Source of the DNA: Epinephelus fuscoguttatus
Lineage: Eukaryota > Chordata > Actinopteri > Perciformes > Serranidae
Reading direction: 5' to 3'
Length of the DNA stretch: 64,000 nt
NCBI RefSeq assembly: GCF_011397635.1
Contig: NC_064761.1
Span: forward strand, 42,558,143-42,622,142
A model generated the notes under the pieces. The model was given only the letters and a program-made list of their open reading frames with translations. It had not been told where the DNA came from and searched no databases. Each line of letters begins with the position of its first letter. Position 1 is the stretch's first letter. This document shows, piece by piece, positions 50,015 to 63,017 of the stretch. The position numbers were made by a program, and so were the translations under genes.

Positions 50015-50700
50015 CAATTCCCCTCAACGGAAACCTGATCCTCTTCATATTTCCAGTTCAAACGCTGAGAGAAATGCCTGAGAAATGCAATTTGGTGGAG
50101 AGGCTTGGCAAGTCAAACAACAACGGCAGCAAAACCTAATGAACTTTGTGGGAAAAGATGAAAAGAAATTAGCTGCATGGCAGATATAATGTATGTGTGT
50201 GACTATGAATGAAGACAGGTTCCCATAGTGTGGTTTGACTTAGAGGGAACTGTGCTTCTTTGACTATTTAAGGAAGAAAAAAAAGTGTGCAAAATGATCC
50301 CCAAGTGCTGAATTTGTGCACAGTTCAGCATGTGCTTATCTGAAAAATGCAGTAATCATTGCTGTTACTATCAAGCATGATTTGTTAAGCGTTGATCATT
50401 GATTATAATGGCCAAGTGGGGGCCATGTGATTGAGGACCACTGTATACTGAAACGTTTACCTTGTTTGTTGGTGTGAGCTCTGATTTGTGACCACGGCAC
50501 GTCTTTAGTGCAGAGGAATTTAAGTTAAATGCTGTTATCCATCAGAGTGTGGAAAGACATGACTGAAATCAACAGTGTTTGTTTTCTCTCAGATAAACAT
50601 ATTTCACCATGAACTCTTAATAGTCCAAAAAAGGCCTGGAGGGTTGGATGATGGATCGAGCAGAGGACAAAGAAATGTAGCAAAGAAAAGACAAAAGGGG
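48650..50700. other. Intergenic; large (CA)n at 49930-50010
   Basis: AT-rich 48780-48980. CA tract of about 80 bp with CG interruptions at 49930-50010. No gene. Confidence 0.45.
49930..50010. repeat. (CA)n microsatellite with CG interruptions
   Basis: Near-perfect CA array; source of the Val/Cys and His/Thr false frames on the two strands. Confidence 0.9.
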
Positions 50701-51060
50701 AAGGACAGGGGAGCAGCCCCAGCCGTATATCCCAACTAATCTCTTTTCAAGGCATAGGATCTCGGCGCTTTTTAATATTCCGAATGTAGAATAAAGTTCA
50801 GGACATTATTCATGTTTATTCCTCTCCATCAGCTGAATGGCCGTGCACTGGCAGGTAGGCAGGCACTCTCTCATTGGAGCAGTGCGAGCTTGCCAAGCTA
50901 TAAAAGTGGCTATAAAAATCACCTCCAGAACCATGCTCAGATGCCGGCCATATGGCTGCGAGTTTAACAAGGACAAACTGCACCTCCTCACAGCTGCCTG
51001 CTCTCTCGGGTTCAATCCTTCCCTGTTTCTGCTTTTTTTTCGTTTTTAATTCCCTCCCCA
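50700..51060. other. Candidate conserved non-coding element
   Basis: Complex, balanced sequence with no repeat signature (GGCATAGGATCTCGGCGC, TTCAGGACATTATTCATG, CATCAGCTGAATGGCCG with an E-box CAGCTG, two TATAAAA words near 50900-50917). It is flanked by repeat-rich DNA. No reading frame has a domain. Enhancer role is a guess. Confidence 0.3.
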
Positions 51061-52008
51061 TGTATCTGAGCTCTTTGTCCCATTTCCTGGTTAGTCCATA
51101 GTATCTGCTTATTCAGTTTTTCTGTATCCATTGGTCAGTGAATCATCTAATTTTGTTGCCATGGTCTCCAGGTGTGTTGCAGAGCTCCAACTGAAGAACT
51201 GACACCTATGCAATAGCATAGGGAGTTAACTTTACCATGTGCTGCTGCCTTCCTGCACGCTAAAACACAAAAGTTCTTTACTTTAACTGTGAAAATGATA
51301 AATTCTCAAACAAAAAAATGTTTGAAGTTGTTAAAGTTGTTGGCGCCGTAATGAACCAATAAGCTGTTCTCTTTCACCGGGTGTCAAATACGGCAGCCTG
51401 GTCAGTGGCCTGTAGCTTCTGTTACAGATGCACAAGACACCTTACAGTGTCTGTATGAGACGCACCAGGCTTTCGACTAACTCCAATCTAATACCATCCA
51501 TGGCAATAATGTATTAGAAAGAGAGCTGTGTTTGTGTCCTGTGTGAAACCAAAAGTCAACTTGAGTTTTTTCAACCATGCAACATAAGCAGTTTTCTCAT
51601 TTGAACTCCACACTGTCTGGAGTATCATGTCTGGACATGGACCTGAGTTTCTCTTTCACACATATAGTGCGCAACAGGAGACTGTCTGTGTTAGAAGCGC
51701 TCTTACCTACTGGAAACACTCCATATGGTTTAGGTGAGGGGTGGCGCCTGGGTAGAGCATGCAGGAGGCAGGACATGATACGCATTACACTGCGGTCATA
51801 GCTGCTTCGTAATTTGGTCAAAAACAAGAGTCTCTTGCTGTTGCTTTAATTTGTCTGACGATTTCAGCTTCGGCCCTTACCAGCAAAAGTTCCCAGATCT
51901 CAGCATCTCTCCAGTGAGACTCTTCTGTCCTGTTTTTTGAAAATAACCCTTCCTCTTCACTGTTGGATGTTTGTTTCCTTGCAGTTCTGTGCAAGCCTCC
52001 TGATACTG
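51061..52008. other. Intergenic, no gene seen
   Basis: Overlapping frames at 51577-51827 on both strands, no domain. Confidence 0.4.
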
Positions 52009-52640
52009 TGCGTTCACACCGGGCGTGAGTGAAGCGAATTACTTGCGCATAACGCGTGTAACGCGCTGCGCCTATTGCGTGAGTTTGGACGTTGGACCAT
52101 TTTGTTAATTTGCGTTATCGCGTCAGTCGCGTGAGTAGCGAGCCCGTCCATTTTCACTAGATAACAACATCTGGCCCGCCATTCTCTCCTCAACCATGGC
52201 TGAGATAACCACCACTGCTACTTTGTACCTGCTCTGGAAGTCCCAGATGTGTCGGAGGGCCAAACGCTGTCGTTTTTGGGTTCACCCTATCCTGCAGAAG
52301 CACATCCAGCTCGGCGAGTTTCACCACCTCCTCCAGGAACTCCGTCTGGATGATAGCCACTTTCAGCGATACTTCAGGCTGACTGGGGCCCAGTTTGAGG
52401 ACCTGTTGGCGAGGGTTGGTGCCAGGATCTCCTGGCAGGACACCAACTACAGGCGCTCCATTTCAGCTGCGGAGCGTCTGTCCATCTGTCTCCGGTGAGT
52501 AGCATTTTATTGTTGTGTCAACAACTGGACGTCAGGGCGTCAAGACGTCACTGACGTCGGGAGAATCTCAACGCTGATTGGCTTTCGCAGCACAGCGTCA
52601 CGCGAATTCGCCTCAAAAGTTCAATATTTTCAACTCGAGC
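52009..52640 (+). mobile_element. PIF/Harbinger element, 5' part only
   Basis: Left terminus GTGCGTTCACACCGGGCGTG, with GCG-rich subterminal sequence, precedes a HARBI1-like first exon. GC-rich, CGAATTCGC-bearing sequence follows (52560-52640), resembling subterminal DNA of the other end, but the right terminal repeat and the DDE exons are missing. Confidence 0.65.
52196..52494 (+). pseudogene. HARBI1-like transposase, first exon only
   Basis: About 100 residues from MAEITTTATLYLL: basic RRAKRCRFWVHPILQKH, then GEFHHLLQELRLDDSHFQRYFRL and DTNYRRSISAAERLSICLR, the N-terminal region of Harbinger nucleases before the catalytic DDE domain. It ends in a good donor (CTCCG|GTGAGT). The catalytic exons are not found downstream, so it cannot be a working transposase. 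No frameshift in this exon, so loss may be recent. Confidence 0.75.
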
Positions 52641-53164
52641 GATGAGGCAATGAGGCGTTCTCGCGAGATTTCAGGCACGGTATGAGATCGCTGCTTGTTC
52701 TCGCCAGATATATTTCGGCCGCGCTTTGGAAAGCAGAGCTAAATGGTAAGCAAACATGGCAGCACACCGGTAAGGTAAGACAACACGTTTACATGTCGTT
52801 TTCTGTATGTTCTCTGACATTTATCCTAACGATATGAGGCGGTCTTTGTGGAAAAAAAGCTTGTTTAGTGGACTAACTTTGCACTTGAAGGTTGCCCGTT
52901 CACTTACGTTTTAACAGGTCTGACACTACTATGCGCCCCGGCTGTATCTAGGCTAACGGCTAACATGCTAACTATTATTTCTATGTCACTAGTCACTTGA
53001 AACAAATTTAGGATGATAGGAGACAGGTTGAAATAAACCGAAATTTCACTTTAAGGCTTAAATTTATGCACGATTAAGGGCGTAGCTGTTTTGAGTGACG
53101 GGCTGTCTTCCGATACTGTCCTAGGGTTCTCAATCAATTCCACCCCTTGCTCCTCCACAGTTCG

Positions 53165-53280
53165 ACCCCTTCATCCATAAATGGTAACTTCTGGCTCCAA
53201 AAAACCAAGATGGTGACAGTTGAAATGCCAAACTTAAGGCTTTAAAACAAGAGTCCACCAACCAATGGGCGACATCATTT
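53165..53280. repeat. Dispersed repeat, inverted relative of 11041-11165
   Basis: TTCTGGCTCCAAAAAACCAAG and ACCAACCAATGGGCGACATC are inverse counterparts of blocks at 11041-11165. Confidence 0.55.
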
Positions 53281-53686
53281 TTGCTTTCAGTTTAGTTCCT
53301 TTAACAACTATGCATTTAAGTCAATAACATCGTTTTGTTTTAGTCACTTGAAAACATATAATTGAATTTCAGATTCTCCCTTTTCTTCAAGTTATTAGTC
53401 ATTTGTCAACAGTGAGGATTTCGACCTACAAGTACACTCGTGCCGGCAATTCTCCATCCCCTGGGCCCCTTTTTCTTTTCAGCTAGACTTCAGGTCTGCC
53501 GCCCTGTCATTAGCCTTGAGCTTTAATTAACGGACACACCTGTCACCACGCTGCACACAGACACAACAGGTCACACTGGGGACGCTGGGGAATTCCCGCT
53601 AAAACTGTATGCTCATCAGATTACGGAGCCAGCATGTAGTTGTTGATCTGCTCCAAAGAAAGCAGCGCTGTCGAGAATCCCCCCCC

Positions 53687-53711
53687 ACCACCACCACCAC
53701 CACCACCACCC
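53687..53711. repeat. (CAC)n trinucleotide tract
   Basis: Eight CAC/CCA units after a C-run; adjoining G-rich run at 53788-53818 on the same strand. Confidence 0.85.
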
Positions 53712-53974
53712 CAGGTGTTGCGGTTGAGGTAGGACTTGTCTCACCCAGCGTGCTTGTGTATGTTTGTACATGAAGTGCAGGGACCTGGATGGGGGTGGGG
53801 GTGGGGGGGTCAGGGGGTGATGCTAATGGGGACATCTGTGGGATTGGGACTGGGTGTGCAGAAAGAGATGGGGCAGTGGGTTTGTTGGTTGTCTGCCATG
53901 CTAACAAGCACAGTTAAAAGCCCAGAGTGACAGCCCTATTAGAGACTAATGGAGGCTGAGACAGCTGAGACCCT

Positions 53975-54017
<43 letters not shown>
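53975..54017. repeat. (CA)n microsatellite
   Basis: About 21 CA units. Confidence 0.9.
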
Positions 54018-54019
<2 letters not shown>

Positions 54020-54020
<1 letters not shown>

Positions 54021-55580
54021 CAGAGTCCACCACGCCCAAGAACAACCAAGCGACTCCCCCCCTGAGCTCAGCCGCCTGTCTTTACCTTCATCCCTCCTGT
54101 CCTCCGTCCCTGTAGTTAAAGATCTTTATGGGTGAGGGAGTGGCACGGGGATGGGGTGATTGGATGGGCTCTCATGCTATCAGCCATCCCTGGAGGTAAC
54201 AAAAGGTCAAGGACTCTCATTTTTCATCGCAACCAATTACCCTCCCATTCCAATCCTCTGTCTCTCCATCTGGCCCTCTTTCCCCGCCGTGCTCAACCCA
54301 GTCCTCTAATCACATCCATTCTGCCTCACATGAATGCTCACACACATACATGTCGCTTCTCACACACATAGTCCCACAATGTCCTTCAAATGAAAAGCTC
54401 AAATACGATGACAAACTGCAATTGTTGAATAAATTAAGTCAAGCTCTATAAAAAAAAGCAGAAAATTCCACTCCAATTAAAATTCCTCTTCCTACAGATC
54501 CTCCCCGGCCTCATCCCTTGCAGTGGTAGACAGCGCTGACTCCCTGCTGTATTTAGTCCCACAATGATGTCTGAATGTCTGAGACTATAGTCTGGTTGTG
54601 TGTTTGGGTGACCCAGGGGTACAGTCCAGCCCAAGTCCTGGGGGAGAGGCTTGGGCAAGGCCTGACCTTCTAGCGCTCTGTGGTATGCTAACTATGTAGC
54701 AGGAAACAAGCTGAACATCTATCTGTCTACATAAAAAGAGGGACTGTTTGCCTGCAGGCCAGGATATGAAGGGGCACTGTAGACGATAGAGAGCTGAGCC
54801 GCTGTTGTAGCTGTCAAATGTGTGTGTGTATGCTGGGAGGCAGTGGAGGGGGGGCACTAGGCGTGGGTGATGTTGGCGATTACTTCTAAGAGGGACTACA
54901 ATTAACCCTTAGCTTTTCTGTGACCCTCTCATTCCCATACTTAACCCCTCCCAGAGGTCAGAGGGCAACAGGCTCTAAGTGGCCTGTGGGTCTCTAACAG
55001 GGCAATTCGCAAATGAATCTGTGACAGTGAGAAAGAATCAGAAGCCTACAGAGGAGTGTGAACATAGCTACATCCGCACAGACTGGCTCATGTTGTTTGC
55101 ATTTATAGTGAGCGAGTGAAAGTGCCAGCGGTTGTTTTTTATGAAACAATGCCCTTTATCAGGTTGAATATAATATACCTGTTTACTGTATGTTGTGCAG
55201 TCAGGTGGACAAATTTGTTGAGAGGAAGGCGGTAAATTCCCCCAAAACTTTTACCAGCAGGGAAGACAAAAAAACCCCCTCCACTGAAGAGGTGATTTAT
55301 GATCGTGCATCTATCTTGAAATGCAATACTGAACTGCACGACTGTCATCAGAGAGTTATATACATATATACAGGTAAACCTTTTCACCCAGACAGGACCA
55401 AAATTAACTAAAGTTGTCATGTCAAACCTGAAAAGGCAACATTTGGGATATAACTTGTGCTGTCAAATATTAATTGTTTGGATATGAAATGTTAGGAACT
55501 GCAGTATAAATTGAAATATTAGCAACTGAAGTTAATGTACTGAAAGGGTTAAATGAAGAGTAAACAAGATAAATGCCTAC
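54020..55580. other. Intergenic, no gene seen
   Basis: Frames at 54132-55420 overlap on both strands with no domain. Confidence 0.4.
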
Positions 55581-55589
55581 AGATACACT

Positions 55590-56545
55590 AGCCCCTCCGC
55601 TATGAGCTAAATGCTAGCACACAATTGCTAACATGCTCACAATGAAAAGGCTAACATGTTGATGTTAGGCAGGTATAATGTTTACCATGTTCACCACCTT
55701 AGTTTAGCTTGTCGGCATGCTAACATTTGTTAATTAGCATTAAACACAAATTTCAGCTGAGGCTGATGGGGATGTCAGTAATTTTGCAGGTGTTTGGGAA
55801 ACCCCCAGGAGCAGCACTGGGCTCTCAAGCCAATTTTACTTCATGGCCAAATGTGTAATTTCAAAGTCGGGGTCTGTTACATGACACCATGAGGCCCAGA
55901 AAGACTTTTTGCCCCATAGATTTACATTATGAAAAAAATGTTTAGAAATCAGTCAATACTTTTTTGAGCTTCACAAGTTCCACCCAAAAAAAAATATTGA
56001 TTTTGCTTAGGTTGGTACATGACTCTTCTACACATCAAAAGAAACACTCAGTCTTGACAAACAAAAATAAAAATACAATGCAATCATGGTAATAGAGATG
56101 CATACAAGAGGGGGTACAACTTCCATGCAAAATAATTCCAAAAATCCCCCCAGATTGGTCCTTTAGCGCGGTTAGCCATCCTCGTCAGGATTAAATAATT
56201 TCTATCTCAGATAGCGGGGGGCTAAACCGGGAGTTAGCTGCTTGACCGCTGTAAGTCCCTGGTGCATTTTGCTCTGTGGGTCCCATGATGCAGCAAATGT
56301 GGGTAATTTTATAACTTCATATCTCTTGCCTTACATGCTACTGAGCAGCTTTCATAGGAATGGCATGGATGGCACTAGAAGTTAAGACATTTTAATCGAA
56401 AACTCATGGTGGTGCAAGAAGAAAAAACACAAGAGGACTGTTGTCTTTGGATCGTGGATATCTGCACCATATTTTCTGCCAATCCATCAAACAGTTGTAG
56501 AGATTTTTCCTGTAGGGATCGAAGTTTCAGACAGACTGACCCATC
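55590..56545. repeat. Interspersed repeat with inserted second repeat
   Basis: The TGCTAACATGCTCACAATGA and GTTTACCATGTTCACCACC blocks and the later CCAATCCATCAAACAGTTG and CAGACAGACTGACCCATCG blocks are two ends of one well-known fish repeat. About 55795-56335 is an insert related to 35455-35900 (AAGCCAATTTT...CATGGCCAA; TTGACTTACAT/TTGCCCCATAGATTTACAT). Confidence 0.6.
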
Positions 56546-56549
56546 GTCC

Positions 56550-59500
56550 GACACTGCTGTGCCTAAGTGCCATGCAGGAACTATCAGCGTTGAAATCAGA
56601 AGTGTAAAAGAGAGTGTAAAAGTGTGCTTTGCCAGAGCTGAAGTAACAGGAAGTGTGTTTAAAATGTTGCATACAACATCTCTACAGCATCAATGTGAAT
56701 ATTTTACTCATCATAATTCTGATGCACAGTAGCATTCTGTGGCTTTGATTAAGACGCCTACTGGAAGAGGAAGATGGCAGAGATAGCAAGGAAGAAAATA
56801 TTTGATCTAATTTTGAAGCTACTTAAGGGAAAAGATTGTGTGTTGGGAATATTTGTGCTCAAGTGGTACAGGGTTTCATGGAGATTGATTCTAAGTAACG
56901 TATATAGCATGAAATTAGGTTCTGGCAGCCTTTTGTTGTAATGGCAATGTTAATGACTGTAAGTCACACTGGCAGAACTTTTTTCCATAACTCTCATTTC
57001 CTTATTAATTCAGGTGTGGTGCTCATTACTGAAGGTCATGTTTATGCAGAGATTAAGAGAGCGTGCACATAGATAACGAGTGAGAAGGAGTGAGTCAAGA
57101 AGTGAGAAGAGAGACCTTTTCCTCTTCGCTTCCACAACAACTTTCCTGCTTAAATTTCCACCAAACAACACATTATGTCAGCCAAGATCAGGGATTTACT
57201 GTGACTCATTAACTGTGCTCGCACTGTGTTTATGACCACACGTGACCCCCCCCCCCCACTCCACTGTGATTCCACGGTGATGAGAGTGCTTGTGCCCCCG
57301 AGGAGGGACTCACGGTTTGGGTATGCCCTCCATGGAGACCCCCTGGCTCTCAGTGCAGAACACTGGAGCCAGGCTGCCTGTAGTGGCTCCCTAGAGAGGC
57401 AGAAGGAGGGGGTATGGGGAGGTCTAGAGTTTAGAGGGTGGGGGAGTTTTAAGGGGATGATTTGTCAAGCAGATATGAGTGCAGTTTTTGATCCAGCATG
57501 GACACATCTGCACAATACATTTTACTCAGTTAGCCACAAAAAGCTTTTTTTACATGACGTAGACGCACAGTGCAAATCCGAGCAAAGAGCAGAATGTTGC
57601 GAGTCACTTTACGGTGCACAAGGTCTTAAATATGGTTCACGCAGGTATTGTCTGGACATAAAGGTTGTGACAGTTCAACTTAAAGTGAACAATAGCCAAA
57701 GAGCCTGAAGAAAGAAAAGTTTCGACAGTGTTTGAAAGACCCTGTCAGCACTTATTCTGAATCAAAAAGAAAGACAGAAAATGAGGGATAGACAACAAAA
57801 ACACAGCTGGCGGTGTGAGATGAGAGGATGTAGTCTCAGGTTTGAGTTGTGAAAACACACTCTCGCTCTACTTTGAATACACCAGTTCCCCCTTTGTGAG
57901 GGGAACTACGACCTGCCGCTCAAGTGCATTTACACGACCACTTTTACTCCCACTCTGCTTTAAGGTGATGGAACAGTAAAGATAAAGTTGCACTTTTAAA
58001 GTCTGTCCAGTTCAGTTAGTTTGTGTTGCCTTTACTCAGCATGTTGCAGCTTACATACTGAATAACCTAAAGGGTGGATACACTGGTTTTGGTGTGTGAA
58101 TCTGTGTGGCCCACACACTCTTCCAGTAAGCAGACCACTCACAGTGATTCACCAGAAGTTCACAATAGCACCTGGTTTACAACAAGGTAACTGCTTCATG
58201 GGTATTTTACGGTCACCTGTATTACTAATATTTTCAGGAGAAATTATCGTTTTTCACTCCACCTCTCCATGTTTCGGTTTCTCCTTTTCTCTTTCCAGTG
58301 CAGGACAGAAATATCTCACTAAAAACCTTTTTTCGTTTACGTCCTCTGCCAGCTGAAACTGTAGACTTCGGTCAGTTGAAGCATGTTTGGTTTCCTGGAT
58401 TGTTATTCCACCGTTTTTGATCCTTGCTGGCGCTGAAGGGCTGCTGACAGAGACAAATACACTGCTGTCCACAAAGCTGACATTCACACTCATGTGTCAG
58501 AGGAAGACGTTAAAATCATACACACGCTGTACTTGTTGAGATGACTCTGTTGGCCTACAGAATGAAAATGGAAAATACAGCCTGGCCTCAGTTAGAGCCT
58601 GTTTGACCCCACAGGCAACAATACTAGGATGTTAAAATAAGCCTGGGTGTCAGGACATGTTATACATTTATACATGTGATTTAGAACTCCTGTGATAAAG
58701 GGATTTTTGTATTATTAATGACGGCTATAAAAAGAGGAAGGACCTGATAGAAGACAGGAATCGTTGCTCTTCTCTTCAGTGCAAACGCGAGGAGTGTGAT
58801 TACAGAGAAGATTCCCAGCTTGGCAGGATCAACGAGTCCACAGCAGATTATTGTTTGAATTACATGAACATAAGAACAGTCTTTATCTCTGCAGGTCTGT
58901 CATTTGCCTGACGTGCAATTCTGCTGGTGGGTCATTATGATGTACACAACCACATGCACATGTTTGCACATGCGCAAACGTGGACGCATGCACGTGCAGG
59001 ATGCAACCACAAACATTCACACAGCGTCCGTCTCTCCCTAAATACAAGTGGATGTCATGACATTTCCTCCTGACTTGACAACTTAATTTTGAACTGAATC
59101 TGAATTTTGTAAGGAATTACAAACTATGATGACACTGCAGCTATCTCGCATGTTTTTTTTTTCCATTTTTCAAAGTCGTATAAAATCTGTTTCAGACAAA
59201 GTGAACATGTCTAAGCTTCAAGCCTCTGGCTGGGCCTCTGCCATGAGAGTGGATGACTTGTGCATCTGAAACTTTGCTAGGAAAGGCACTGTCAGCTTCT
59301 GTGGTGGAGTGGAGTACATGATACCCTTTTTCATCAAGTCCACGTCGCGGTGGTTATGTAATGTGAGTGAGTTGTCATTTAACAACATTAAACAGCAACT
59401 GTCATGATGTTAAATTTGTATTGCTCAGGGGAAAAAAAGCTAGCAAACTAGGCTAACTGCTTGGCTCGTTAATGTCAGCACTGATCCCAACAACATTTTA

Positions 59501-62455
59501 GTTTTTGTTCATGTTATTTCAACACCTGCTGAGTCACTGGTTGCACACTCACAACATGTCTACACAGCAGGCGTAGCATGAGCAGCAAGTTGACAGAGAT
59601 AGACATAAAGTGTAAAACTGCACTTTAGGTTGTGCTTAGGGCGAGTAAAACATGGCTTAAATGTTTTCTGTATTGAGATGCCGTGAGTGTTGTGTCCCAC
59701 CATCTTCTCCTTGTGTACTTGTCTTTGTCTCTCTGTGTCAAACTTGCCAGGGAAACTCCCCGTTACCCGTCGCCCTCTCCCGATTTCCTTTCAGGGTCAC
59801 AGTTCTCTAGTATATTTGACAAATTTTCCAACCTTTTCTTCTTTATGTTACCAAAACCTGTTGCCGGCACTGTATACGCCCTACAACTGTAAAGTGTACT
59901 GTTTCCTACTCCTTGGCACCTCCACCTTTCTCCCTTCTTCTCCGACCCTCCAGGGCCACAGAGAGGTACCCGTCAGGCCCACATATGTCAGGTGGGCTGT
60001 TGGTGAGCACCACATGTTCGTGCTGACCGCATTATACGTGCATAAGTCCAACAAGATGCTCTAGTGGGAGTCTAAGGGATGTCTTGGGGGTTAGCTGTCG
60101 TCTAGAGACTGCGTGCTCCCACTCTGCCTTGCTTAGGCATCCAGGGCCGAGGGCCTGTGTTGGTCAGGGACGACAGCTGGCTGTGGGTCCCAAAGGCGAG
60201 CCTACAGCCTGGCCTCCTGCACTCCACCAGGCACTCTGCTGGAGTATCAGGGTCATGAACCAAAAACAATTTAATTTATTTAACATAAAGATGCGGATGC
60301 ATTGTTTGTTATTTTCATTTTTCTAAAGTCACCAGGATGCAGGAAACAAAGTCTCTGAAACTCAATTTTTTGGTTTAGTTTAGCTATTGTGTGTCTGTAC
60401 TGTGAGTATATTGTATAGTCTGTCCTCTCTCTCCACGTCTCTGTGATGGGGAGGTTGTGTGGCTCTATTTGGCGGCTCTTGGAAGTTGCTCAACAGCATT
60501 TTTTCTCTTTGGTAATTACAATTTTGACCAAATAAGTGCGGAAGTCAAAGCACACAGAAAGTCTTAGCACAAAGGAATTTTAATTTTAGTTTGACTTGAA
60601 ATATATGCAGAACCTTTAAACAGATGGATCTCAGATCCTGCAGCCAGAACTGCAGGAAAGTGATATAACAGATTCCTCTTTGCTCACTTAAGTGTCCCCC
60701 TCTGTCTCCAGCTGTCTGTCTTTCACCCCTCTCTCGGAGCGACGTGGCTGAGGTCCAGTTTCACCGGCTTAAATTAAATCAGGAAAATCAACTTCGTCTT
60801 TATCCTCATCTTTAATGAGAGAGGTGGAGGGATTTCCAAGGTGCTGCTCTGCCCTGTTTTCTTTAGAAAGGTCTTGCTGTTCTGGGAAGGAAGCCTAGAG
60901 AAGTGGATTAGCTAAAACCCAAAGGAAGGAAGAATCAGATATGCTAGACCACATCACAGTACGCACACACAACCTCACATAGTGTAGAAACAAACGCTGG
61001 GACGGAGAGGTGTTATAAAAGCTCTTAGGAGGTTACTTCCCTCCAGCTCAGAATCAAACGGGACCAGAGAGGAGAGGGAAGAAGGAAAATCTAAAACACA
61101 TTTTCACCCTTCGCCCTGACATGTGGAACCTGTACTGGGAGTGTTTTCTTTTCATCTGGCTGTGATGGGGCTCAGGGGTTTCTACAGTGTCCCCTCTGCC
61201 CTCTCCTCCCAGGAGGGCTGTGCTGACCTAATTATCAACCAGGACACCCGCTCGCCGAGAACAACAGCACCTTCACAGCTTCATGCGAATGCTCCATACT
61301 CTTCACTGGCTGAAGTACGGTACCGTGTCACCACCTCGCTAAGTGGTTCGGTGTCCTATTGTGCTAGCCTGGATGTCTGACTGAACTCATGGTCATTCAT
61401 AGGAAGCTGTGACTTCCAGTAAGGTTATCTCCTCACACAAGAGTGAAATCGCCCTTTGTGTTTTAATTAACTGGAATATCTTGCAGAGAGAGCTGGGTTC
61501 AGCAGTGCATCTGGATGGCACGGCTGTGTTTGTTTATTGGTGGGAAGCTGTTGCGGGGTCCTATTCATATTGCTGCACCAGTAGATTTTGCTGGATGGGA
61601 ACTGGCAACCTCTGTTTTGGGAAGAAAATGAGAAAAATTGTCCCCTGAAACCTTATTTTAACTTCCTCATTCATCTTGCTCTACATGATCAATACTGTCT
61701 GTCACTTGAAAGATCACGTTTGATGGATGAATCTCTAAATCGCTGAATCTCTAAAAAGATCATCTGATTGTAAGTACAGTTTGAAAAGAGTGTGTGAGAG
61801 GCAGTTACAGTTGCAGATATTAAGGAAGAGTGGGTGTGATAAAGGCCATGTACCTGCGACCTCAGCTCGCTTGTCAACTGCCATTGCTCGCTCACACACA
61901 CACTTTAAAAGGAAGGTTTTCCTTTCCCCCCTTGCAGTTTCAGAATCCCCCCCACAGCTATTATAAGTGACAAGCAGCGGTCCGCCTACACACTGCGTGG
62001 GGTCCATGTGAGCGCTCTGCTGTGCATCTGTGACACTCTGCTGGGGTGGTGTCTCAATGACGGGATCCCCTCTCCTGTACTGCTCACAGCTTCGAGCTAG
62101 AAGTTAACGCCCCACATAATGACATTTAAATAAAACCTGTGGCCTCCTGAAAGGTTAGAGAGGTTTCGACAAATCAGCTATCGAAGAATAGTGAACCTCT
62201 GTGCAAATATTAAACAAGGCCTCTGATTCAATGTTTCTATCGCCTGTAAAAGAGGAAATATTTAAACCAAATCACAGATTCTTTAACAACTTAAATTGCT
62301 GAGATGTGAGAACACTGCAACATTGATACAGACAATGCAACAAACAAGTTGACCAACTCAGTGATCACTTTTTATTCCAGGAAACAGCAACTGAACATCA
62401 CGCAACCAAATTAAAGATCCAGCAAAGACTGAAGTGAAAACCAGGGCTTGAATAC
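56550..62455. other. Intergenic, no gene supported
   Basis: A 160-codon frame at 57226-57708 begins in a C-run and has no recognisable domain. 59680-60330 is more GC-rich than its surroundings, with no domain in its overlapping frames. 60980-61380 is balanced and non-repetitive and might be a regulatory element. Nothing coding is claimed. Confidence 0.4.
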
Positions 62456-62461
62456 AAACTA

Positions 62462-62893
62462 GAGGCCGTTTACACGTGGCTGGCTATTTTCATAAACGGA
62501 CATTTTACCGTCCCCGTTTTCAAAAAGATCTTCGTTTACACTTACCCGTGTATATATACACAAGAGCATGCCAAACCTGTAGGTGGCAGTGTAACGAGAA
62601 GCTCAAGCCTTCCATGTATCCATTGTCACCATAGCAACATAGGTCACACTTTTGACACAGGCGCAAGTTCCGCGCATACTGTGACATCGGCTGCCTATAA
62701 CTCTGTTTATCTCCGTTTATCTCAGTTTACATGCAAACGCGCAACCGGAGTTTTCCAAAATCTCCACTCTGGCCGGAGTTTTTAGAAAGACTCGTTTTCA
62801 GAGGAGAAATCTCCGTTTGCGTGTAAACGAAGGGCACAAACGAAGGAAGATGTCTCCGTTTATCAAAATCACCGTGTAAGTGTAAACGGCCTC
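62462..62893. mobile_element. MITE with GAGGCCGTTTACAC termini
   Basis: Left GAGGCCGTTTACACGTGG and right inverse GTGTAAGTGTAAACGGCCTC, flanked by CTA at 62459-62461 and 62894-62896. Inner subterminal copies of CCGTTTAC/GTAAACG and TCTCCGTTT occur on both sides. No frame. Confidence 0.75.
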
Positions 62894-63017
62894 CTAGTGT
62901 GACGAGGGGATGAAGTGCAGGTGCAGGAAAAGGGAAGAGAAACTCAGGTGAGGGGAATAAAGTGATGAGGGAGAGGAACAGGCGGGGAGCTGAGAGGCCG
63001 TTTGACTACTACATTAT

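Noticed and set aside
57226-57708. 160-codon plus-strand open frame
   Set aside because: Starts by a C-run, no domain or splice context; unique-looking but unsupported.
59683-60064. 125-codon frame in a GC-richer block
   Set aside because: Two overlapping frames, no motif, no splice structure that restores a known protein.
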